Part shown: positions 44,737-55,300 of the stretch, one piece after another
Layout of the letters: every line of letters starts with the position of its first letter
Numbering within the stretch: the first letter of the stretch is position 1
Source: Culex pipiens pallens
Lineage: Eukaryota; Arthropoda; Insecta; Diptera; Culicidae
Length of the DNA: 64,000 nt
NCBI RefSeq assembly: GCF_016801865.2
Contig: NC_068938.1
Coordinates: 181,025,948-181,089,947 of the forward strand
Reading direction: 5' to 3'
The notes under the pieces: generated by a model
The model's input: only the letters and a program-made list of their open reading frames with translations
The model's database searches: none
Told to the model about the DNA's origin: nothing
Position numbers and translations under genes: made by a program

Positions 44737-45326
44737 CAGGGTTGAGTGGAGGGCTTTTTGGAAAAATACTCATGATTTTTATTTTCAGGAAACCAACTGC
44801 AGTCAAGGATTAGTGCAGATTTTTTAGGGTTAAAATTAAATAGCGTTTTATTGTTAAAATAAAGATTGATAAACAATTTTCAATAAGTTTTGTTTTTTGT
44901 TTGAATCCGAAAGCAACAGCCAGCAGCTTGCCCGACGTTCGCTCCTCATTATCTACGGGGATAGCTGAATGCGAGCAGTTTGATGTTTTGTTTTGTTCTT
45001 TTGGGAGAACTGTCATTTCTACTACTCGAATCTAGTCAATCTAGTACTTCAGTTAAAGTGACAGCAACAAGCTTGCCTTCGTTGTTGTTTACGGAAAATT
45101 TGATTTTATAAATAATTTAATCTGGGTTCATCTTCCTGGACGTGGGTAAGATCAAAAGGAACGCCAATCTGGTTGCGGTTTAACCCTATGTGCTCATATA
45201 TTTGTATGGAAAAGGAGATGGTTCTAAAATTCTAAATGGAACGAGAATCTAAATGATAAAACATTCTCAATACACGGATTATTGATAGATATCTGCTCAT
45301 AAAGTCTGCGGCTAGAAACAAGAACC
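44737..45326. other. Gap between zinc-finger genes A and B
   Basis: Holds the 3' UTR of gene A with AATAAA at 44858-44863, then AT-rich text and the leader of gene B. Confidence 0.6.
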
Positions 45327-46994
45327 ATGGACCTTCCGCAGGAATCGATTTCCTTGCAACCAATCATCATAAAAGAAGAATGCGACCCCGAGGACTCACT
45401 TTCCGAGGAGGAGGAGGATAATCCGCAGCACCCTTCCGAATCTCCCTGCTGTGTCTTCTGCTTCCGCGTCCAATCCGACGGGCTGCTCTCCGATGGGCCA
45501 GCCTTGCGGGAAAAGATCGAATTCGTGCTCGCGGCGCGGTTACGGTCCCTTAAGGTTCCCAGCTGCCGGAACTGCGCGCAGATGTTCGACTTGTTTTACA
45601 ACTTCAAGAAGAGCTGCCTGCTGGCGCTGTCCAAAAAGGAGGAACTGCAACAGGCACTGGTGCAAAAGAGTGCCGACGGCAGGTATGCGGAAATGGTGAA
45701 GGTTCGGAAGGTGCCGAGGGCAAAGAAGATTATCACATGTTCCGTTTGTACGAGGGAATTTACGGACGAGGACGAGCACCGCTATCACATCAATCAGCAC
45801 TTTGGTGAGATTGTTTTAGGAATATTTTTTTATGTAAATCTGACCAACACCATTTCCAGGGGTCAAACCGTTCAAATGTAAGGTCGCAGGATGCAAACAA
45901 TCGTTCCCAAACCCAAAAGACTGCTTCGTGCACGAAGCAATGTGCTCGGTAGTGCCGCCACCTTCCAGGGAGTGCGAAGTCTGTGCGTTCCGATTCGCAA
46001 CGGAGGCGGAGCTCGAGGCGCACAAGATCACGCACAGTGAGCCCAACTTCCAGTGTGGCCGATGTGGAGAAGCGTTCTTTTATGCGTAAGTTTAGGTGGA
46101 TTTAACTTTAAATATTTACTATTTTTCTCAACGCTAAATTTTAGACTTGACTGCGAAAACCACGAGAGAGACTGTCGCATCCAGGCGGCAGATCCCCTAC
46201 AAAATATCAAGTTGGAAGACTCCCTAGAAGATCTGGATGAAGAGTCATCGAACAATACTTCCGATGGCTCCAGAAACACCGAACACATCCCCGTCGTCGA
46301 GAAGTTCGAACAACCACCCGTAGATAGGCTCTGTAAGCGCTGCGGCGAAACGTTCCCGCTTGCCAACCGCACCTTCCACAAGCACCAGAGGAAATGTAGA
46401 CCCAGCAATCACAAGACCTATCCGTGTACGCTCTGCGAAAAGACGTTCACCAAGAAGATGACGCTCGAAACGCACCTCAACAAGCACGCAGGAGTTCAGT
46501 CGTTCAAGTGCCGTAAACCCGGCTGTGACAAAACCTTCTTCGGATATCCGGCGCGGTACTCGCACGAAGAATCCTGCGGCAGCAAGGGCTTCGTGTGTGA
46601 CATGTGTGGCGAAACGTTAACGTCGCCGGCCTCGCTACGCATCCACCGGGCCAGGCACGACGAGCCGCAGATTCCGTGCGAGCTGTGCGATAAGATGTTC
46701 AAGACCAAGTAAGAAAAAAATACCTTTAAATGTCGGTTTAGATTCAGAAAAAAATCGAAATATTTGTAAACTTCTAGGTCCGCCCTGCAGAAGCACATGA
46801 CGACCCACTCGGAGGAGCGCAAATTCGAGTGCGAAACGTGTGGGAAAAGGTTTAAGTCGGCCGAAGCAAATCGGGTTCACCAGCGGATTCACACCCAGGA
46901 GAAGCCGTATGCGTGTCCGGAGTGTGACAAGCGGTTCACGTACAACTGTTCGCTGAAGGCGCACCTGGAGAAGAAGGCGTGCTTGGTGCATTGA
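45327..46994 (+). CDS. ZAD-like / C2H2 zinc-finger protein (gene B)
   Basis: Four exons: 45327-45804, 45860-46085, 46145-46708, 46778-46994 (1485 nt, 494 aa). The start ATG lies in aaccATGG. Short acidic N-terminus, ZAD-like module (CVFCFRVQ ... CRNCAQMFDLFYNFKKSCLL), then C2H2 fingers spread over all exons (ITCSVCTREF, FKCKVAGCKQSF, LCKRCGETFP, YPCTLCEKTF, FVCDMCGETL, IPCELCDKMF, FECETCGKRF, YACPECDKRF). Ends KAHLEKKACLVH. Exon phases and the 217-nt last exon equal those of gene C. Probable DNA-binding transcription factor; no THAP domain is visible, unlike gene A. AATAAA sites near 47125. Confidence 0.88.
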
Positions 46995-47159
46995 GAAGAG
47001 ATTCGCGATTTTTATCCAACCTCATATTTTCGTATTTTTCGAAAAATTCTCTTAACCACAATTTAAAAACTGCGATATCTCTGGAGCACAAATTGTAGAA
47101 ACAAATTCCAAGATTCCAGCCCTGAATAAACCTGAATAAATTAATAATTAATTTACCTA

Positions 47160-47743
47160 CAGGATGTTGAGGTGCATATTCGAGCCGAATCGGAGGGTGT
47201 CAGCTACATCACGCTTAAGAGTGGCGACCGGGATTTGGTCCTGTCTAACAAAAGGTGCTTACAGAGCAAGCGATTTGGGAGTTTTACCTTTATCTGGAAC
47301 GAACAACATATCAGCTGGACGTGAAGGTGGACTACATGGCACAATTCGAAAAGTTTGCGATCGTTGAGTGTACGGAAACGGGTTCAAAGCCAGCGGGTAC
47401 AAAGCGTTTGAGGGTTAGGTTGACCAGGAGCTGATGATGACCCCCGAGATCAAATTCATGAACATAAAGGTAACTTCAACTCCGTTGGTTTTCGACATTT
47501 TCACTTACCGTTACTTTATTTTAGGTCAACTCTATCTACCGCATCGTGCTCAAATCCCAGAAAGGTTGCCGTGACCTGAGCGAGTGGAAGCATTCCCGTG
47601 CCAGCACCCTGATCGAGATGTTCGACGCCATCCTTGTGCTGCAGCCAGGAGGACTCCTCTCATGCGTTGCCATCAATGTTCGCTGCTTGGACAATTCAAG
47701 ACTTTGAACTCGCTTTGAAGAACAAAATCTTCATCAACAAATC
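47160..47743 (+). pseudogene. Degenerate gene fragment, C-terminal exons
   Basis: Acceptor-like tttacctacag precedes 47161. 47161-47460 reads protein-like only by switching frames (HIRAESEGVSYITLKSGDRD, then FYLYLERTTYQLDVKVDYMA). An intron (gtaacttc ... tttattttag) ends at about 47524, then VNSIYRIVLKSQKGCRDLSE follows. The last codons continue beyond the LINE insertion at 52070 with a stop after about four codons and an AATAAA near 52110. Frameshifts indicate that it was dead or dying. Family not recognised. Confidence 0.5.
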
Positions 47744-47786
47744 ATTGTTATCCGAGCATTCGTTGGTGAAGGTTGTCTGAATCAAC

Positions 47787-49163
47787 ATGACTCGTCGCGT
47801 CCCGGCGCAAAACGCCGGCAATATTGCCCTACCTGCGGCTCAAGCAGGCAAAAAAGTGGGAATTTCCAAAAGGAAGGTTGAGGCCTCAACTGATGGCCAA
47901 AAACCGGGAATTTCCAAAAGGAAGGTGCTTTTGGAAGTGACATCGAACAGCAAAAAGACGAAAAAGAGCGACGGTACTGTACCGATGGATGAGGAGGAGG
48001 AGAACTCTTCATCGCACGAGGAGCAGCTTTTGAAGAACAACAAGTTTGCTGGACTGCCTGACGAGGACCAGGTAGCGGAAGCAAAGGAGAATGAAGTGAA
48101 ACAGCGAAAGGAGAAACTGCCTCCTTTTTATGTGAGGCAATCAGCAGCAACGATCGACTTTCGTGCGGGGCTTGTTGAACTCATCAAGTCTGGGAAAGTC
48201 CAAGGCAACATTCGTCTGTGTCAGGACGGATTTAAGGTGCTGGTGCAATCCAGGCAGCACTATCAACTGGTCAAGGATTACTTGACCGAAAACGAGGCGG
48301 AGTACTTTACCCATGATGTCGTCATGGATAAGCCGTACAAAATCGTCGTCAGAGGTCTGTACGACATGCCAGTGGAGGAATTAGCTGCCGAGCTAAAAGT
48401 TTTGAAACTGGATGTGTTGGCCGTGCACAAAATGAGCCGACGCAACAAAGACATCAAGTACCGTGACCAGCTCTACCTGCTGCATTTGGCTAAGGGATCG
48501 ACGACGCTTCCTGAGCTGAAGGCAATTCGAGCGGTTTTCAACATTATCGTGTCGTGGGAGCGATACCGACCAGTGCATCGTGACGTCACACAATGCTTCA
48601 ACTGCCTGGGCTTCGGGCACGGAGGTAAGAACTGCCACCTGAAGCGTCGTTGCGCCAAATGTGGTACCGATGCGCACATCACATCCCAGTGCATCCAAGA
48701 TTCGCTGGTGAAGTGCCTCAACTGCAACGGTGAGCATTCGTCAACCGACCGAAAGTGCCCCAAGAGAGCTGAGTTCGTGAAAATTCGGCAGCAAGCATCG
48801 ACGAAGAATCAGCCTCAGCGTCGTAGAACTCCTCCAGCCCTGGTGGAGCAAAATTTTCCACCTCTTCAACCGCGACGCCAGGTCCCGAACTTGGCACCGT
48901 TACCGTTGGATCCCAGGAAGAGAGCTGAGATGAATCATCCACGGCCGGGTTCCAGCCAGGAGCCGAGACCGCCACCACCGGGCTTCAGCCAGGAGCCAAG
49001 ACCAACCCAAGAACCAGCAGTTGAGGAAAATGGTAATGATCTTTACACCTCAACCGAACTCCTCAATATTTTCAAACAGATGTCCGCTGCACTGCGTGGA
49101 TGCAAAACCAAGACCCAGCAGATTGAAGTGCTGACCTCGTTCGTCATCCAGTATGGATCGTAG
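47787..49163 (+). CDS. Jockey ORF1 (gag-like RNA-binding protein)
   Basis: 458 codons, intact. Basic, Lys-rich N-terminus (STDGQKPGISKRKVLLEV), then a central domain with VVRGLYDMPVEELAAELKVL and HKMSRRNKDIKYRDQLYLLH, typical of the Jockey gag. Three CCHC knuckles start at C270: CFNCLGFGHGGKNC, CAKCGTDAHITSQC and CLNCNGEHSSTDRKC. Pro-rich C-terminal part, ending ELLNIFKQMSAALRGCKTKT. It binds element RNA and forms the ribonucleoprotein. It is the closest visible relative of the two gag-only ORFs at 18002 and 25517-34831, which may use or compete with it. Confidence 0.93.
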   Translation: MTRRVPAQNAGNIALPAAQAGKKVGISKRKVEASTDGQKPGISKRKVLLEVTSNSKKTKKSDGTVPMDEEEENSSSHEEQLLKNNKFAGLPDEDQVAEAKENEVKQRKEKLPPFYVRQSAATIDFRAGLVELIKSGKVQGNIRLCQDGFKVLVQSRQHYQLVKDYLTENEAEYFTHDVVMDKPYKIVVRGLYDMPVEELAAELKVLKLDVLAVHKMSRRNKDIKYRDQLYLLHLAKGSTTLPELKAIRAVFNIIVSWERYRPVHRDVTQCFNCLGFGHGGKNCHLKRRCAKCGTDAHITSQCIQDSLVKCLNCNGEHSSTDRKCPKRAEFVKIRQQASTKNQPQRRRTPPALVEQNFPPLQPRRQVPNLAPLPLDPRKRAEMNHPRPGSSQEPRPPPPGFSQEPRPTQEPAVEENGNDLYTSTELLNIFKQMSAALRGCKTKTQQIEVLTSFVIQYGS

Positions 49164-51807
49164 GTCCCTCAAGCTGCTGAATTGGAACGCTTGCTCCATT
49201 AGGAGGAAGAATTTAGAGCTGGTGGATTTTCTTCGCGAGAAGGAGATCGACGTAGCTGCCATCACGGAAACTCATCTGAAGCCCGGTGAAAAAGTTTATC
49301 TGCAAAACTACAAGATCGCGACGCAGCTCGATAGGACCACCTCTGGAGGAGGAGGTGTGCTTGTCGCTGTTCATCGTGATCTCAAGCCACGCCGGCTGCC
49401 ACACTTTAAGCTGGACATCATCGAGGCCGTTGGAGTGGAAATTCCCACTTCGGTTGGCCCAGTACTCTTCATTGCTGCATACTGCCCACGTCAGGTGAAT
49501 GCCAGAGATGGTTCAGCAGCAAAACTGAAGGGCGATATCCAGAAGCTGACACGGCGGAGCGCAAAGTACATCATCGCTGGTGACCTCAACGCGAAGCATG
49601 AAGTTTGGGGCAACAGCAGGAGGAATCGGAACGGAGTGATTCTGCACAACGATCTGCAAAACGGATACTACAACGTTGTGAGTCCGGATCGTCCAACGAG
49701 GGTGGCTCGGTCTGGGAATCACTCAATCATCGATTTCTTCATTACCAATATGGCTGAGAACGTGGCTCATCCTGAGGTGTTTGAAGAGTTGAGTTCTGAT
49801 CACTATCCGGTGGTTGTGGAGGTTGGAGCTTCCGTTACTCCGCAGCGGCAACCAACCCGGAAAGATTACCACAACGTTGACTGGCAGCAGTTTCAGCAAG
49901 TGGTAGACAGCAACATCGACTATGATCAACACCCGGAAACTTCTGCTGATATTGATCGTTCGCTGGAGGTGATCCAGCAGGCTATCAACCAAGCAGAGGC
50001 TGCCAACGTTCGGGAGGTTCCTGTTAATTTTAAGGTAACTGATATTGACGTAGATACTAAACACTTGATTAGACTTAGGAATGTTTATAGGAGACAATAT
50101 CAACGGACTGGGGACTATGACAAAAAGATTTCAGTTAACAATTTGAACAAAATCATACAAGACCGACTTGACAATATTAGAAATCAAGAATTTTCAAAAC
50201 ATGTAAGCCAGCTTGGGAATTATTCAAAACCTTTTTGGAAACTTTCAAAAGTTCTGAAAAACAAACCAAAGCCTATTCCTCCTCTTATTGTTGAGGATTC
50301 TCCTTTGATTACATCCGAGGAAAAGGCAAATGCACTTGGGCTTCATTTTGTTAGTTCACATAATCTTGGCGCTTCCATGACCAGCCGTAAAGAAACATCA
50401 GTTGCCAATAGTATTTCAACAATCAATGACTCTACCTTTGAATTTCCTGCAGATTCCCATGTTTCTGGTGAGGAAGTCAAAGTTGCAGTTAAACAAATGA
50501 AAAATATGAAAGCTCCTGGCTTTGATAACATTTTTAATCTAGTGTTGAAAAAACAGAGTGATCAGTTCTTTCAACATCTAGCCAATATTTTCAATAAATG
50601 TTTGCAACTTGCTTACTTCCCCACCAATTGGAAGCTGGGCAAAGTCATACCAATTTTGAAGCCTCAAAAAGATCCAACATCGCCAACAAGTTATCGTCCC
50701 ATTAGTCTTTTGAGTAGTCTGTCCAAACTCTTTGAGAAGGTCATCTATTCAAGGCTTTTGGATTTTACCAACGATAATAATATAATTTTGAATGAGCAGT
50801 TTGGCTTCCGAAAGGGGCATAATACTGCTCATCAGCTTACGAGAGTAACTAAAATCATCAAGCAGAACAAGCTTGAGTCTAAATCAACTGCTATGGCTTT
50901 GTTGGATGTTGAGAAGGCTTTTGACAATGTTTGGCATGATGGTTTGATACATAAACTGTATTTATGCGGTTTTCCAATGTATCTTATCAAAATTATCCAG
51001 CACTATCTTTCGGAGAGATCGTTCAAGGTTTTTCTGAATGGGATTGCTTCTGGATTATTCAACATTGTTGCTGGGGTTCCCCAAGGAAGTATTCTTGGCC
51101 CACTTCTGTACAATATTTTTACATCTGATTTGCCTACTCTTCCTGGTAATGGTGTGTTGTCACTTTTTGCTGATGACACTGCCGTTATTTATAAGGGTAA
51201 AATAACCAGATATTTAGTCGGCCGTCTTCAGAGGGGTCTTGACGTTCTTTCCGAATACTTTGGCGACTGGAAAATTCGCATAAATGCAGCCAAAACTCAA
51301 ACCATCATTTTTCTATTTTCCAAATCGGCCCGATTTGTCCCAAAGGATGATGTTTTGATTAAAATGAATGATGTTTCAATACCCTGGTCAAAGGAAGTTG
51401 TATATTTAGGTCTCATACTTGACTCGAAACTATTGTTTCGACAGCATGTAGATAAAATATTGAACAAGTGCAGCATTCTCATCAGGTGTTTGTATCCTTT
51501 AATTAACAGAAAATCAAAGTTATCTTTGAAAAATAAGCTAGCAGTTTACAAACAAATAATTTACCCCGTTATTGAGTATGCAGTACCTGTTTGGGAGTGT
51601 TGCGCTAGAACTCATAAATTGAAGCTCCAGCGTGTCCAAAACAAGGTACTCAAAATGGTTTTGAATGTTCCTGGCTGGACTAGATCAAGTGAGGTTCATG
51701 AATTAGCAGAAGTAAAAATGTTGGATCAGAAGATTCAAGAAAAATGTTTGAAATTCAGGGAAAAATGTGCTATATCTGAATACCCCTTGATTCAAGGATT
51801 GGTTTAG
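49153..51807 (+). CDS. Jockey ORF2 (endonuclease and reverse transcriptase)
   Basis: 884 codons, no stops. Residues 1-225 are an APE-type endonuclease: NWNACSIRRK, ITETHLKPG, GDLNAKHEVWG with D144, and SSDHYPVV with D216/H217. From about residue 450 an RT: APGFDNIFN, SYRPISLLSSLSKLFEK, GFRKGHNTAHQ, LLDVEKAFDNVWH, GVPQGSILGPLLYN and the catalytic FADD at 672-675. The C-terminus carries the usual basic thumb region. Its ATG lies 11 nt before the ORF1 stop, so translation probably depends on termination-reinitiation. Catalytic residues are all present; probably active or recently so. Confidence 0.94.
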   Translation: MDRRSLKLLNWNACSIRRKNLELVDFLREKEIDVAAITETHLKPGEKVYLQNYKIATQLDRTTSGGGGVLVAVHRDLKPRRLPHFKLDIIEAVGVEIPTSVGPVLFIAAYCPRQVNARDGSAAKLKGDIQKLTRRSAKYIIAGDLNAKHEVWGNSRRNRNGVILHNDLQNGYYNVVSPDRPTRVARSGNHSIIDFFITNMAENVAHPEVFEELSSDHYPVVVEVGASVTPQRQPTRKDYHNVDWQQFQQVVDSNIDYDQHPETSADIDRSLEVIQQAINQAEAANVREVPVNFKVTDIDVDTKHLIRLRNVYRRQYQRTGDYDKKISVNNLNKIIQDRLDNIRNQEFSKHVSQLGNYSKPFWKLSKVLKNKPKPIPPLIVEDSPLITSEEKANALGLHFVSSHNLGASMTSRKETSVANSISTINDSTFEFPADSHVSGEEVKVAVKQMKNMKAPGFDNIFNLVLKKQSDQFFQHLANIFNKCLQLAYFPTNWKLGKVIPILKPQKDPTSPTSYRPISLLSSLSKLFEKVIYSRLLDFTNDNNIILNEQFGFRKGHNTAHQLTRVTKIIKQNKLESKSTAMALLDVEKAFDNVWHDGLIHKLYLCGFPMYLIKIIQHYLSERSFKVFLNGIASGLFNIVAGVPQGSILGPLLYNIFTSDLPTLPGNGVLSLFADDTAVIYKGKITRYLVGRLQRGLDVLSEYFGDWKIRINAAKTQTIIFLFSKSARFVPKDDVLIKMNDVSIPWSKEVVYLGLILDSKLLFRQHVDKILNKCSILIRCLYPLINRKSKLSLKNKLAVYKQIIYPVIEYAVPVWECCARTHKLKLQRVQNKVLKMVLNVPGWTRSSEVHELAEVKMLDQKIQEKCLKFREKCAISEYPLIQGLV

Positions 51808-52069
51808 TTTATGGTAAGATTAAGTTAGTTTTAGGTTAGGTTATGTTTTCTTAATTTTTTTTTTTCTTCATTGTACCTAGTGTTACAAAAATGATAAATC
51901 ATATACTTTTAAAGTTATGAATATGAACAGTGTTTAAATCACGAAAAGCAAACTAAAGCTGAAGAGCCACAGCTGACCACTTATTATGTAAACCAAATGT
52001 ACTTATTATAAGAAAGATTCAATAAAGTATATTTAATTCAAAAAAAAAAAAAAAATTCATCAACAAATC

Positions 52070-52147
52070 GGATCGTATTCAATAAGCAAAATATGTTAGT
52101 TACATTTAAATAAAATACCTAAATATCGAAAAATTAGCATTATTTTA
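52070..52147 (+). pseudogene. End of the degenerate gene with polyadenylation signal
   Basis: Continues the target reading frame after the LINE for a few codons to a stop; ttaaataaaata near 52110 is a likely poly(A) signal. Confidence 0.4.
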
Positions 52148-52330
52148 TGTAAAAGGTGGAGCGGCAGTAGAAATAAAACCGCGTGTACGTTTGTCAAAGT
52201 TATATTCGAGAGTGTTTACAGCAGAGTGAAAATATCTGACAGGAGTTGAGCTACACGCTAAAGGGCGTTTACTCATTTCTTCTTGTTTACTAATCTACCA
52301 CAGACAAGTGGACAGCTTAAATCTCCAACA
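52148..52330 (-). repeat. 3' LTR of copia element 2
   Basis: 183 bp; same bases as 56551-56733. Confidence 0.95.
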
Positions 52331-52337
52331 CACCTCC

Positions 52338-55300
52338 TTAAGCTGATCCGCTGATCCCCATCGCTGATCGGTTGCGCTCCAGCTTGATCTGTTCCAGAGA
52401 CTTTGTCAGGCCGTCCGCCGTCTGTTCGTCCGTGCTGACGTAGGTCAGCTGCACGATCTTCTTGTCGAGGGCGTCACGGATATAATGGTGACGAATGTCG
52501 ATATGCTTGGTACGCGGCGTGTAACCTCCATTCTTGGCGATGCAGATGGCGCTCTGGTTATCGCAGCGTAGCTCGATCGGTTGCTTTCGTCCCAGTTGAG
52601 CCAACAATCCGTGCCACCACGAAGCTTCCTGAACAGTGGCAGCCAGAGCCATATACTCGGCTTCACAGGTTGACAGCGCGACAGTCGGCTGTCGCTTGCA
52701 GCTCCAAGCAACTGCACCTCCTTGCAGCATGAAGATGTAGCCACTTGTTGACTTCCGGTCGTCCAAATCCGATGCCCAGCTTGCGTCGGCGTACCCGACT
52801 AGCTCTGTGTTGCCGTGCTTCCTGTAACGCAGCTTCAACCCGCACGTGCCTCGTAGGTACCGGAACAGGTGTTTGACTGCTTCCCAGTGCTTCGGCCCAG
52901 GATTTGCGTTGAAACGACTCAGTTGGTTCACTGCGTGCATGATGTCCGGCCGGGTACAGGTGGCCAGGTACATCAGACTTCCTACGGCTTCGGGGTAGGG
53001 AACTCGTTTCATCTTCTCCGCCTCGTCCGCCGTTTTCGGCGCCATCTCCTTGATCAGCTTCACGCACGGGTTCGATGGTGTCGACACGGGCTTGGCGTTC
53101 TGCATGTTGAACCGGGTGAGCATCGATTCAATGTATGCTTGCTGGTCCAGCGCGACACAGCCTTGTCCGCGGGTGACGCGGATGCCCAGGCAGCTGCTGA
53201 CAGGTCCCAAGTCCTTCATCCGGAATGTGCTGCTCAGCTTGGCCTTGATCTCGTTCTTCACCCCTTCGTCATTGGAAACGATCACGACGTCGTCGACGTA
53301 GATTGCGACGAACAGTATCTTTCCGTCGGCGATCCGGTTGTACAGGCACGGGTCGTACTTCGAGGAATGCAGACCAAAACGTTTCAGTGCGGCGTCCAAC
53401 TTTCCGTTCCACACTCGGCTTGACTGCTTCAATCCGTAGAGCGCTTTGTTCAAGCGGCAGACCAGGTTGCGTCTGGTCGGGTCCTGGAAACAGGGTGGCT
53501 GCTCCATGAAAATTTCCTCTTCCAACTCGCTCTGCAGGAAGGCGGTTGTGGCGTCCATCTGGTCCATCGACAAGTCATATCTGGCGGAGAGCGCGAACAG
53601 ATATCGCAGGGAACTGTGACGTACGACTGGCGAGTAGGTTTCGTCATAGTCTTCCCCCTTTCGCTGCGAAAATCCTTTCACAACCAACCGCGCCTTGTGC
53701 CGATCTACATTACCACTCGCGTCGTGCTTGGTCTTGAAGACCCACCGACACTTGATGGCCTTTCTGCCTTTCGGTAGTTCCGTCAGCGTCCAGGTGTCGT
53801 TCGCCATCAGCGCCTCGTACTCGTCGAACATGGCCTTCTTCCAGCTTGCAGAGTCCTCTCGAGACAGCGCATCCTTGTGGGTCAAGGGATCGCCGTCGAC
53901 TGCCAGACTCCTGGCTGTGGCCACCACGCAGCTCGTGTCGCGACTCGGCGGGACCGGGTCATCGGATTCCTCCGACGAGTTGTCCTCGCTGGCGTCGTCG
54001 TCGCTGGTATCGGTTGATTCGACCTCCTGTAAGGGATTGGGACGCGGCAAACCTCTGAGCGAAACATGGAAATCATCGTACTTGCCTGGAAGTTTGTGCT
54101 CCCGACCGCTGCGCCTCAACTCCGGTGACAACGGAGGATTTGAAGATGATTGCGGTGGGAGCACGGAGGTCACGTCGGTCACTGAGCCAGCTGTTTCCTC
54201 GAACCCAAGAAACTCGTCCTCGCTGTTGTCGACATCCGGGACACGGTCCGTGTCGGGATTCTTCAGCTCGTTCTCGGCGGCGTCGTCGATTTCCACAAAG
54301 CGATTCGGCGAACCACTTGCTGTCGGCGGCACGTACGGTTCGATGTCCAGCCGCACCACTTGCTCTTGACGTTGATCCTCCTGCTTCTCCAGTACGCCTT
54401 CGTTGATGAAGCGGACCTCGCGGCTGCTGAAGACTTTCCGTGACTGCGGGTCGTAGAACCGATACCCTTTCACGTGTTCGTCGTAGCCGACAAAAATGCA
54501 CTCGTGCGACTTCGGGTCCAGCTTCCGTCGCTTCTGTTTGGGGATTTGGACCATCGCTTTGGTGCCGAAGATTCTCAGGTGCGACAAATCCGGCTTCTTG
54601 CTTGTCCAAACCTCTTCCGGCGTCGATTCGTGACCTTGCGTGGGAGACCGGTTGAGCAGGTAAACAGCTGTGCCCACGGCTTCCGCCCAGAACTTCTTCT
54701 CCAGTCCAGCTCCGAACAGTAGACATCGAGCGCGCTCAACAATTGTGCGGTTTCCGCGCTCGGACATGCCGTTTTGTTCTGGGGTGTAGGGGTTCGTCGT
54801 CTGGTGCACGATGCCGTGCTGTTTCAGGTAGCTTCTCATACCGTTGTTCACGTACTCCTTCCCGTTGTCACTTCGCAGCACCTTCAGCTTGCGCTCGGAC
54901 TGGCGTTCGACCATCCGGTGAAACTCCTTGAAGGTTCTCAAGACTTCCTCCTCCGACTTCGTCTTCAGGAAGAACACCCACATCTTTCGGGAACGGTCGT
55001 CCACGAACAGGATGTAGTATCTGCTTCCGCCCATCGATGGCACTTCGAACGGTCCGCAGATGTCGGTGTGAACCACATCGAGCATCCCGGTAGCGCGCGA
55101 ACCCTTCTTGTTGAACGGCTGTCGTGTGTGCTTCCCCATCGGGCACACCTTGCAGTCCTCCTTGTCGGTTCCGACGATCTTGATCCCGTTGGCGAGTCCA
55201 CTGGCTAGCTTTCGAACGCTCGGCAAATTCAGGTGTCCCAGGCGCTGGTGCCAGACCTCGAGACCAACCGCAGACGAGCAAGCGAGTGCGCTCTTCGTTT

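Larger units (their letters stand above)
47744..52055 (+). mobile_element. Complete Jockey-clade LINE
   Basis: 4.3 kb with a 14-bp target duplication TTCATCAACAAATC (47730-47743, 52056-52069), a 43-bp 5' UTR, two intact ORFs overlapping by 11 nt, AATAAA and a tail of about 16 A. All parts needed for autonomous retrotransposition are present. Landed in the last exon of the degenerate gene at 47160. Confidence 0.94.
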
